From Sphingomonas sp. TZW2008 (GTDB lineage Bacteria; Pseudomonadota; Alphaproteobacteria; Sphingomonadales; Sphingomonadaceae): a stretch of DNA of 64,000 nt. The position numbers and the translations under genes were made by a program. The notes under the pieces were generated by a model. It had not been told where the DNA came from. It saw nothing but the letters and a program-made list of their open reading frames with translations, and searched no databases. Shown here piece after piece: positions 25,424-32,479 of this stretch. The stretch lies in contig NZ_BDJB01000002.1 in NCBI RefSeq assembly GCF_002117915.1, forward strand, positions 1-64,000, in the 5' to 3' direction. Numbering within the stretch: position 1 is the first letter of the stretch; every line of letters starts with the position of its first letter.

Positions 25424-26247
25424 CGACCGGCGACCTGGACGCTCAGCGACACCGGCTGGCCGCCGCGATCGACCGTCAGCGCGAGACTGCCGCCGCCGGC
25501 GAATTGCGTCGCGATGCGATCGATATCCCCCGCCCCTGACACCGGACGACCGGCGAGCTGCGTCACGACGTCGCCGTCACGCAGGCCCGCGGCGCGGAAC
25601 GCGGCGCCGCTGCCCTGCGACCGGACGACGAGCCCGCTGATCCGCCCGCCCTCGATCCGCGGCACGAAGCCGACGTCGCTCTGAAATTGATCGACGGTGA
25701 TCCCGGCGGGCGCCGCCGGAGCCGCCGCCGGCGTCGCGTCGCCGCCTGCGGGAGCGCCGGTCGCGGCATTACCGCCCGATTGATCGAGGAACAGATCCTC
25801 TCGCGCGCCGCCGCGCTCAATTGTGACGTGGTCGAACGCCACCGCCCTAAGCACCACGCCAGGAATGATCTCTTCTCCAATCGCCACGCTCTTCTGCACC
25901 CCGTCGGGCCCGGCGAGGATCGCCGATCCGCGCCCCATCGCCTCGTCGATCCGCGTGCCGAACAGCTTGAGCTGCAACGACGTTACGACTGCGGGGCCCG
26001 CCTGGACGCCACTGATGCGATAAAAGGGGTCGAAGCCGCGCAGCACGTCGCCGGGCGCCGCGGGCAAGACGAGGCTAGCCGGGCGCCACTCGCCGAGCGG
26101 CGACACCGGCGTCACGACCGTCCACACCAGCCGCGCGGTTTGCACCGCGAGGACGCCGAGCAGCGCCAACTCCGCGAGCGAGTAAACGTTGACGACGGGG
26201 ACCCGCCGCAGGATCGCCCGCGCACGGGCGTCGAAACTCAAACGCAT
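25420..26247 (-). CDS. gspC: Type II secretion protein C with PDZ domain
   Basis: Inner-membrane protein (275 aa) that links the platform to the secretin. A short cytoplasmic N-terminus and one membrane helix (about residues 20-42) precede the HR domain (FDPFYRISGVQAGPAVVTSLQLKLFGTRID). An Ala/Gly/Pro-rich linker follows, then a PDZ domain (GLVVRSQGSGAAFRAAGLRDGDVVTQLAGRPVSGAGDID). ATG 26247 follows GGCAGG; a TTG at 26259 is an alternative. It is the first gene of the gspCDEFGHIJKLMN operon. Confidence 0.92.
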   Translation of the reverse strand: MRLSFDARARAILRRVPVVNVYSLAELALLGVLAVQTARLVWTVVTPVSPLGEWRPASLVLPAAPGDVLRGFDPFYRISGVQAGPAVVTSLQLKLFGTRIDEAMGRGSAILAGPDGVQKSVAIGEEIIPGVVLRAVAFDHVTIERGGAREDLFLDQSGGNAATGAPAGGDATPAAAPAAPAGITVDQFQSDVGFVPRIEGGRISGLVVRSQGSGAAFRAAGLRDGDVVTQLAGRPVSGAGDIDRIATQFAGGGSLALTVDRGGQPVSLSVQVAGR

Positions 26248-26354
26248 CAGCCTGCCCAAACCCCGCCGCTTCGGCTATGGCCGCGATGTTACAGCCGCAT
26301 TGCAGCGCTGTGTAATATTTCGCGGGCTGGCGGGCCAGCGCCGCAATTGGCTAA

Positions 26355-27026
26355 ATGGCTGCCATGGATCATGACGACCTGGCCGCCGCCGCATCGGGCC
26401 TGGACGGCGCTGCCACCGCGGCGCGGTTGGCGCTGCTACCCGGCGTGCAGCGCGTACCCAGCGCCAAGCTGACGCTGTTCCTGAAGCGCGACTTCCTCGA
26501 CGCCGCGACATGTGCCGGGCTGATCGCGCTGATCGACGCCAACCGCCGCCCCTCGACGATCTCCGACGCGAACGGCGATGCGACGTTCCGGACGAGCGAG
26601 ACGTGCGACCTGGACGGTACCGAAGCCCTTGTGCAGCGTGTCGAGGCGGCTATCGGCGCCGCGACCGGGATCGCGCCGATCTACGGCGAGCCGCTGCAGG
26701 GGCAGCGCTACGCCGTGGGGCAGGAGTTCAAGGCGCATACCGACTATTTCGAGCCCAACGGGGTCGACTATCACCGCTACTGCGACGTCGCGGGCAACCG
26801 CACCTGGACAGTGATGATCTACCTCAACGAACCCGAAGCAGGCGGCGCGACGCGGTTCAAGGCGGTCGACAAGACGATCCAGCCGGAGACGGGCAAGCTC
26901 GTCGCGTGGAACAACCGCCGCCCCGACCGTTCGCTCAACCCCGCGACCATCCACCACGGCATGAAAGTGCGCGCCGGGACCAAATACGTCATCACCAAAT
27001 GGTTTCGCGAGCGCCCGTGGGGGTGA
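26355..27026 (+). CDS. Prolyl 4-hydroxylase-type 2OG-Fe(II) oxygenase
   Basis: A 223-residue Fe(II)/2-oxoglutarate dioxygenase of the P4Hc class. The iron-binding HxD is in EFKAHTDYFEPNG (about residues 131-143) and the distal His in NPATIHHGMKVRAGTKYVITKWFRERP, which also has the Lys that binds 2-oxoglutarate. The jelly-roll strands around RTWTVMIYLNEPEAGGATRF are typical. The substrate is unknown. It is divergent from gspC (about 107 bases apart) and is followed by a strong terminator. Confidence 0.88.
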   Translation: MAAMDHDDLAAAASGLDGAATAARLALLPGVQRVPSAKLTLFLKRDFLDAATCAGLIALIDANRRPSTISDANGDATFRTSETCDLDGTEALVQRVEAAIGAATGIAPIYGEPLQGQRYAVGQEFKAHTDYFEPNGVDYHRYCDVAGNRTWTVMIYLNEPEAGGATRFKAVDKTIQPETGKLVAWNNRRPDRSLNPATIHHGMKVRAGTKYVITKWFRERPWG

Positions 27027-27037
27027 CGCGACGCGCG

Positions 27038-27075
27038 AAGGGGCCACGGGCGTCCGATGCGCCCGCGGCCCCTTT
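27038..27075. terminator. Bidirectional terminator between convergent genes
   Basis: AAGGGGCC-A-CGGGCG and CGCCCG-C-GGCCCCTTT form a stem of about 15 bp with one internal mismatch and a seven-base loop. It has a T run on the right and an A pair on the left. It separates the plus-strand oxygenase (ends 27026) from the minus-strand receptor (ends 27094). Confidence 0.75.
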
Positions 27076-27093
27076 ACTGTCTGCCGGCGCCGA

Positions 27094-29940
27094 TCAGAAG
27101 GTGATGCTGGCGCCCAGCGTATAGAGCCGCCCCTGCTCGAAGCGGTTGATGAACACCTGCCGCCCGTCGTCGAACGTCTGGCGCTCCTGATATTTCGTGC
27201 CGGTGAGGTTGCGCGCCTCGCCCTTCAGTTCGACGCGCGTACCGAGGAAATCGACCGTCTGGCGCGCGACGAAGTCGACGCGGATGCCGGGCTTTTCGAT
27301 GATGTCGGGCTGGAAGCCGACGCCGGTGAGCAGCGACGGACCGCGGTTCGTCACGCGCTCGCTGGCGTAGTTGAACAGCAGCGTCGCCTGCGTCGCATTT
27401 TCCTTGTCTTCGTAGCCGAGCTGGACGTTGACGAGGTGATCCGACTGACCCGTGAGCGGCGCGCCGTCGCGGAACTGGAGGTTGGCGGGGGCGAAGCCTG
27501 CCGGGCAGCCGCCAAGCGTTACGCCGAGAACGCTCGGCACGCAGCTCGCATTCGCGGTGATCTTCGACTGGGTGTAGGTATAGTTGCCGACGAAGACGAG
27601 GCGCTTGCCGGCCATCTCGTCGGAGATGAAGTCGAGCGGCAGGTATTTCTGCACCTCGATCTCGCCGCCGTACAGCGTCGCCTTCGGCAAATAGGTGAAG
27701 CCGGTCTGCAGCCGCGCGTCGGGCGTCGGGTAGAAGCCGACCTGCTCGATCGGGCGATCAATCCGCTTGTAGAAGCCCGCCGCGGTTAGCCGCTGGTCAC
27801 GATCGAAGAACCACTCGTAGCGCGCTTCGAGGTTGTAAAGTTCCGAATCGCGCAGATTGGGGTTGCCGAAGAACAGGCGGTCCGATTCGAAATCGCGGAA
27901 TGCCTGCGGCGCGAGCTCGCGGAACTGCGGGCGCGCGATCGTCTTGGCGGCGGCGAGCCGCAGCTGCATGTTGGGCGCGAAGTTCCACGTCAGCGTCGCC
28001 GCGGGGAGCCAATAGTCGTTGTTGAGCCGCGTCGAGGGCGCACCGATCGGCGTCACCGACTGTTTCGCGGTCTCGTAGCGCACGCCGATGATCGCGCGGA
28101 TCCCGTCGATCGCTTCGGCCTCCGCCTGGACGTAGCCGGCGTGGATTTTCAGGCTAGCGTCATAAGCGAACGAGCCGTTCAATCCCGAATCGAAGCGCAG
28201 CTGCACCGCATTGTCCGCCGGCGTGCCGGTGGTCGCGACCGGGCAGCCGTTGAGCACGTCGGGCGAGAGCAGGTAATCGGGACGGAACAGGTTGCACGGG
28301 AACGGGATCGCCCCGCCCGTCGCGGTCTGGAAGGTGAACGGCAGGCGGATCGAGCTGCGCTCGTTCTGCGAATAATAATAGCCGCCCGACAGCGTGAACG
28401 GCCGCTCGGTCGACAATTTATAGGTGACGTCGGCCTGGCCCGAGTAGAGGTCCTCCTCCAGCTCGCTGAACACCACCGTCGCGAAGCGATCGAAGGCGTT
28501 GGTCGCCTGCCACACGCCTGGGCATGCAACGCCCTCGCCCACCACCGGCTCGTTGACGCGGACGTTGAGATTGGGGTTGCAGGTATAGATGAACTGCCGC
28601 TCGTACGGCGAATTGCGCTTCGAGTTGGCATAAGCGCCGCGCACGTCAACCGACAGGTCGTCGATCGGCTTGAACTCGCCGACCAGCTGACTCTCGATCA
28701 GCTGGCGTTCGAACCAGTTGGTGTTCTGCTGGAAGATCGGGTTGCCCGACGAATTGTTGTACACCGTCGCGGCCGAGGCGCGGCCCTGCTTCAGCGTGTC
28801 GTGGATGTAGACGTTGGTCCAGCGGATGCGGTTTTCATCGAATTCGTACCCGAAGCCGAGCAAACCGTTCACCACCGCGCGATTGTCGGTGATGACGGTC
28901 GAGAAGTCGTTGCGCAGCGATCCGTCGGCACTGACGGTATCCTGCTGCGTCGTCGCGCGCGTGCGCCACGTGTTGGCGACGCTGCCCGTCGCGATCATGC
29001 CGATTCGGCCGGCACCCAGCTCGCCGACGAGGCCGATGTTGATGTCGCCCGACCAGTTGGCGGGGATATCGGTGTTGCGCTGGAGCAAGGTGGTGCGCGC
29101 GTTGGAGAGTTGCGCCACCTGCGCTGCCGGGATCACGCCGGTGGCGTTAGGCGCAGCGCGGATGAAATCGGGTACGTCGCGCTCGCCGGAATCATAGCCG
29201 AGCCAGTCGGTCTTCGACCCGTAATAGGTGTAGCCGAGCTTCGCCGTCGTCTGCGTGTCGATCCCGCCCGACGCGCCGATCGTGACGAAATTTTCGTCCG
29301 GCAGCGCCTTGGTGGTGAGATTGATGACGCCGCCGCCGAACTCGCCGGGGTAGTTCACCGAATAGGTCTTCTGGACGAGCGCCGAGCCGACGATCGAGGT
29401 CGGGAAGATGTCGAGCGGCACGGTACGGCGCAGCGGCTCGGGGCTCGGCAGCGGGGAGCCGTTGAGCAGCGCCGACGAGTAGCGATCGCCGAGCCCGCGC
29501 ACGAAGACGTAGCCGTTGCCAACGACGGACAGGCCGGTGACGCGGGTGAGCGCGCCGGCGATGTCGCCTTCACCGGTACGCGCGATATCCGCCGCCGAAA
29601 GAACGTTAATGACCTGCGCGGTCGAGCGCACGGTGTTGGGGATGTTGCGACCAACGACGACGATGTCGTCGCCTGATCCGGTGTCGACGCCGGGGGCGGA
29701 GACTTCCGCCGCCTGCTGCTCGCCGCCCGATTGGCTGTCAGGCGTCTGACCGTCCGCAGTGGGCGCAGCCTGGGGGTTCGACGGGTCGACGCCGGTCGCC
29801 ATCGTGCTGGTTGACGGCGGGCCGGCGGGCGCGCTCGTCGAGGGCGCACCGGTCGAGGGCGCGACCTGCGCCAGCGCGGCGGGCGCGACCATACCGGTGG
29901 TCACGAGGAGAAGGGCTGCGTAGGCGGAGCGCTGGCGCAT
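27094..29940 (-). CDS. TonB-dependent outer-membrane receptor
   Basis: A 948-residue receptor. Signal peptide to about residue 25 (LAQ), a long Ser/Pro/Thr/Gln-rich spacer (about 25-90), then the plug domain: DIVVVGRNIPNTVRSTAQVINVLS...GYVFVRGLGDRYSSALLNG, LRRTVPLDIFPTSIVGS and GGGVINLTTKALP. A large 22-strand barrel ends in an aromatic strand (LYTLGASITF). No classic iron-siderophore marker is visible, and the ligand is unknown. The gene follows the lipoprotein gene on the same strand after 89 bases containing a strong hairpin, so the pair is very probably one transcript. I infer that lipoprotein and receptor cooperate at the cell surface. Confidence 0.92.
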   Translation of the reverse strand: MRQRSAYAALLLVTTGMVAPAALAQVAPSTGAPSTSAPAGPPSTSTMATGVDPSNPQAAPTADGQTPDSQSGGEQQAAEVSAPGVDTGSGDDIVVVGRNIPNTVRSTAQVINVLSAADIARTGEGDIAGALTRVTGLSVVGNGYVFVRGLGDRYSSALLNGSPLPSPEPLRRTVPLDIFPTSIVGSALVQKTYSVNYPGEFGGGVINLTTKALPDENFVTIGASGGIDTQTTAKLGYTYYGSKTDWLGYDSGERDVPDFIRAAPNATGVIPAAQVAQLSNARTTLLQRNTDIPANWSGDINIGLVGELGAGRIGMIATGSVANTWRTRATTQQDTVSADGSLRNDFSTVITDNRAVVNGLLGFGYEFDENRIRWTNVYIHDTLKQGRASAATVYNNSSGNPIFQQNTNWFERQLIESQLVGEFKPIDDLSVDVRGAYANSKRNSPYERQFIYTCNPNLNVRVNEPVVGEGVACPGVWQATNAFDRFATVVFSELEEDLYSGQADVTYKLSTERPFTLSGGYYYSQNERSSIRLPFTFQTATGGAIPFPCNLFRPDYLLSPDVLNGCPVATTGTPADNAVQLRFDSGLNGSFAYDASLKIHAGYVQAEAEAIDGIRAIIGVRYETAKQSVTPIGAPSTRLNNDYWLPAATLTWNFAPNMQLRLAAAKTIARPQFRELAPQAFRDFESDRLFFGNPNLRDSELYNLEARYEWFFDRDQRLTAAGFYKRIDRPIEQVGFYPTPDARLQTGFTYLPKATLYGGEIEVQKYLPLDFISDEMAGKRLVFVGNYTYTQSKITANASCVPSVLGVTLGGCPAGFAPANLQFRDGAPLTGQSDHLVNVQLGYEDKENATQATLLFNYASERVTNRGPSLLTGVGFQPDIIEKPGIRVDFVARQTVDFLGTRVELKGEARNLTGTKYQERQTFDDGRQVFINRFEQGRLYTLGASITF

Positions 29941-29969
29941 GATCGGGCCTTTTCGGTCGATAGTAGAGT

Positions 29970-30008
29970 GCGGGCCCCGCGGCGGGATGAAGCGCCAGCG
30001 GGGCCCGC
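29970..30008 (-). other. Intercistronic hairpin between lipoprotein and receptor genes
   Basis: A perfect 11-bp GC-only stem (GCGGGCCCCGC / GCGGGGCCCGC) has a 17-base loop and no T tract on the minus strand. It lies after the lipoprotein stop and before the receptor start. It could attenuate or stabilise the upstream mRNA rather than terminate fully. Confidence 0.5.
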
Positions 30009-30029
30009 GATCGTCAGATCAGCAGCGGC

Positions 30030-31649
30030 TCAGCGGCCGTTGCACTGGAAGTAGACCGAGTTGAAGGTCGGCGGGCCGACGTCCTGCAGATCGGCGTTCG
30101 CCGGGCGGATCGTCGAGCGATCGGTGCCCGTACCCGAGCCCGCGACGATGTTGATGCAGGTCTGGCCAGTGGCGGTCTTCACCACGCCGTTGACGAAGGC
30201 GAAGTCCGCGCCGCCGCGCAGGCGGATCGCCGCCGGGGCCGACGGCGCCGTCTGGACGAAGGTGAAGTTGGCGTAGCGGCCGTAGGTACGCGGCAGCAGA
30301 TCCTCGGCGCCGTTCGAATCGATCTCGGTCGCGAACGAGTCGGCGGTCGCACCACCCGCCTTCTGCGCGGCGATGATGAACTGCATGAACCCGCGCCAGC
30401 CGTTGTCGACGTCGAACCCGTCGTCGTCGGCGCCCGTCACCGCGAAATACTTGAGGTTCGTCGCACCGCCGAAGATCTCGATCCCGTCGTCGGCCGAATT
30501 GTGGCTCTGGACGTGATCGATCGTCGTGCCGCTGCCCGTGCCGCCGAGCGTCAGGCCCTGCAGCTCGTTACCCTCGCTGATCGCAATGCCGGTGTAGCGG
30601 ATCTGGACGTACTGGAGCGTGCCCGAATTGCTCGCCGCGTTCGGCCCGCCGTAGAAGCGGCCGGTGATGCCCTCGATCGGCGCCTGGCACGACGTGCTCG
30701 ACCCCGCCGCATTGTTCGGGCCGGTGCCCGCGGCGCAGACCGCCGTCGGCGCCTGGCCGAGGATGACGAGCCCGCCCCACTGGCCCTGCGTCGAATCCGA
30801 CACGCCGTTGCTGGCGAGGTTCTGCTGCGAGGTGAAGATGATCGGCGCGGCGGCGGTGCCGACCGCGTTGATGCGGCTGCCGCGGTTGACGAGGATGAGG
30901 TCGTTCGATGCCTCGCTCGAATCCGCCGCGAGCACCACGCCCGCCGCGATCGTCAGCACGACGCCCGAATCGGCGCCCTGCGTGCCGACGTCGGTGCCGA
31001 CCTCGGTCTGCCCGCGGAAGCGATAGAAGACGCCCGGGATCTTGGGCAGCGTCAGGCTCGACGTGATCGTGGTCGGCAGACGGCAGGCCTTGAAGCCGCC
31101 GACGGTCACGCTGTCATCGATCGTGCCCGTCGGGCAGGCGGTGCCCGCCGCGAGCGTGCCGACGTTAGGCACCGCGGTGCAGGCTGCCGTCGTTCCGCCG
31201 AAGTTCGCCGAGGAGGAATTGCAGGTCCAATCCTGGAACGACGTATCGTTCGGGCCGCTCAGCGCGCCGACGAAGCCGGTCGAGGTGAAGAAGCTGCCGA
31301 GCGTCGCGGGATTGCTGGGGGTGGCGAGCGGGGTGGTGCTCGTCGGATAGACGCCGTTCAGGCCGCCTGCGCCGTTGACGTTGTTGTTGCTGCCCGCATT
31401 GACGATCGCGAGCTGCTCGTCCGACGTGACGGTGACGCCCGACTGGGTCGTCGCGGTGGCGAACTGCGCGGCGGTGATCGGCGACGGCGTGGGCGTGCCG
31501 GTTGGCGTCGGCGTCGGCGCGGGCGGCGTGACGATCACGTCAATGTTGCCGGCGCCGGGCGATGCGACGCCGTCGGCACCGCCGCAGGCGGCGAGCAGAA
31601 GGCAGGCGGTGCCCGCAAGAAACTGATTGCGGCGGCTGGTGCTCAGCAT
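30030..31649 (-). CDS. Surface lipoprotein partner of the TonB receptor
   Basis: A 539-residue lipoprotein: signal peptide MLSTSRRNQFLAGTACLLLAAC with lipobox LAAC (Cys22). A Pro/Thr repeat linker follows (about residues 42-58, PPAPTPTPTGTPTPSP). The mature part is rich in Gly, Asn, Thr and short beta strands (LTIAAGVVLAADSSEASNDLILVNRGSRINAVG, IFTSQQNLASNG, LQYVQIRYTGIA, IDHVQSHNSADDGIEIFGG). This looks like a right-handed parallel beta-helix. Several Cys pairs occur in the middle. I recall similar lipoproteins next to this receptor type in other proteobacteria, but I know no established ligand. GGGAG precedes the ATG. The upstream region has a Pho-box-like array (31746-31808). Confidence 0.8.
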   Translation of the reverse strand: MLSTSRRNQFLAGTACLLLAACGGADGVASPGAGNIDVIVTPPAPTPTPTGTPTPSPITAAQFATATTQSGVTVTSDEQLAIVNAGSNNNVNGAGGLNGVYPTSTTPLATPSNPATLGSFFTSTGFVGALSGPNDTSFQDWTCNSSSANFGGTTAACTAVPNVGTLAAGTACPTGTIDDSVTVGGFKACRLPTTITSSLTLPKIPGVFYRFRGQTEVGTDVGTQGADSGVVLTIAAGVVLAADSSEASNDLILVNRGSRINAVGTAAAPIIFTSQQNLASNGVSDSTQGQWGGLVILGQAPTAVCAAGTGPNNAAGSSTSCQAPIEGITGRFYGGPNAASNSGTLQYVQIRYTGIAISEGNELQGLTLGGTGSGTTIDHVQSHNSADDGIEIFGGATNLKYFAVTGADDDGFDVDNGWRGFMQFIIAAQKAGGATADSFATEIDSNGAEDLLPRTYGRYANFTFVQTAPSAPAAIRLRGGADFAFVNGVVKTATGQTCINIVAGSGTGTDRSTIRPANADLQDVGPPTFNSVYFQCNGR

Positions 31650-31745
31650 GTCTCACTCCCGGTTGTCACGTGGCCCGTCCCCCGGGCCGCGAGCGAGTCG
31701 AGCCGTTTGCCCGTCCGCCCTTCAACAGCGCCGCTAGGGCGCGCG

Positions 31746-31808
31746 CGTGACATCTCCGTGGAAGTTCCGCGTCACGGTGGTGACGGATATGTTGCGCGGC
31801 CGTGACAA
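31746..31808 (-). promoter_or_regulatory. Possible Pho-box array (11-bp repeats) upstream of the lipoprotein gene
   Basis: On the minus strand TGTCAC (31802-31807), CGTCAC (31780-31785), TTCCAC (31758-31763) and TGTCAC (31747-31752) lie in exact multiples of 11 bp (22, 22, 11). PhoB binds direct repeats of a TGTCA-like half-site with 11-bp period. The in-between positions are poor matches (CGCAAC, TGACGC). An alternative reading is a dyad GTCAC...GTGAC at 31771-31784. Confidence 0.45.
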
Positions 31809-31851
31809 TGCCCCGCCGTGAGACGCAACCGCGGCAATCGGCGAGAAAACC

Positions 31852-31886
31852 AAAAAGCCCCGCCGGTCCACAGGACCGACGGGGCT
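31852..31886 (-). terminator. Terminator after tRNA-Val
   Basis: AGCCCCG-CCGGTCC and GGACCG-A-CGGGGCT form a long stem with a three-base loop. On the minus strand it is followed by five T residues. It lies right after the 3' end of tRNA-Val(CAC), transcribed on the minus strand. Confidence 0.8.
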
Positions 31887-31891
31887 CGAAA

Positions 31892-31966
31892 TGGTGGGCG
31901 CGACAGGGATTGAACCTGTGACCCCACCCGTGTGAAGGGTGTGCTCTACCGCTGAGCTACGCGCCC
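31892..31966 (-). tRNA. tRNA-Val(CAC)
   Basis: Minus strand GGGCGCGTAGCTCAGC opening. Anticodon loop TTCACAC (anticodon CAC) with stem CACCC/GGGTG, T arm ACAGGTTCAATCCCTGT, acceptor GGGCGCG/CGCGCCC, discriminator A and encoded CCA. Confidence 0.95.
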
Positions 31967-32043
31967 GGCGATCGCGAAGGATCGAAACCGGAAGCGGGCC
32001 TTTAGGCGGCGTCGGCCGGCCTGTCTAGCCCGCGAAATCCTGA

Positions 32044-32316
32044 TCAGTTCAGCGAATCCTTGAGCACCTTGCCGGCCTTGAACTTGGGCTGGCTAGACGC
32101 CTTGATGCTCATCGGCTCGCCGGTGCGCGGGTTGCGCCCAGTCGACGCCTTGCGCTTGGAAACGGCGAAGGTGCCGAAACCCACCAGGCGCACCTCCTCG
32201 CCCTTCTTGAGCTGCGCGCCGATCGTGTCGAACACCGCTTCGACGGCGCGGCTGGCGTCGCCCTTGGCAAGTCCGGACACGGTCGCGACCGCAGCAATCA
32301 ACTCCTGCTTGTTCAT
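32044..32316 (-). CDS. hup: DNA-binding protein HU
   Basis: A 90-residue histone-like protein: MNKQELIAAVATVSGLAKGD (N-terminal helices), VRLVGFGTFAVSKRKASTGRNPRTGE (beta arm with the conserved GRNP motif), and the C-terminal KFKAGKVLKDSLN helix. It bends and compacts DNA as a homodimer. It lies between lon and tRNA-Val on the same strand and has its own sigma-70-like promoter (32385-32413). Confidence 0.96.
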   Translation of the reverse strand: MNKQELIAAVATVSGLAKGDASRAVEAVFDTIGAQLKKGEEVRLVGFGTFAVSKRKASTGRNPRTGEPMSIKASSQPKFKAGKVLKDSLN

Positions 32317-32384
32317 GCACGGACCCCCGTCTGATGTGCGAAATCATGTAGATATGGATTCGGCCGCGCAGGGCCGATCGGACC

Positions 32385-32413
32385 AGTAAGGCGCGTGGTT
32401 CCAGCGGTGTCAA
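32385..32413 (-). promoter_or_regulatory. Sigma-70-like promoter of hup
   Basis: On the minus strand a perfect -35 hexamer TTGACA (32408-32413) is followed after 17 bp by CTTACT (32385-32390), a weak -10. It lies about 70 bases before the HU start and overlaps the tail of the lon terminator. Confidence 0.5.
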
Positions 32414-32417
32414 ACGA

Positions 32418-32449
32418 AACCACGGCGGTTGCGATGAACCGCCGTGGTT
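32418..32449 (-). terminator. Terminator after lon
   Basis: Perfect 13-bp stem (AACCACGGCGGTT / AACCGCCGTGGTT), six-base loop, followed on the minus strand by TTCGTTT. It lies 30 bases beyond the lon stop. Confidence 0.8.
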
Positions 32450-32479
32450 ACGCTTTTACTACGAATTGGTACGCAAAGC

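Noticed and set aside
23852..25684. Long plus-strand open frames opposite gspD (about 580-610 codons)
   Set aside because: Antisense to a secretin with every expected motif; composition dominated by Arg, Ala, Asp, as expected of a shadow frame in GC-rich sequence.
28141..29676. 511-codon open frame opposite the TonB receptor
   Set aside because: Same reasoning: no motifs, no start signal, antisense to a complete receptor.
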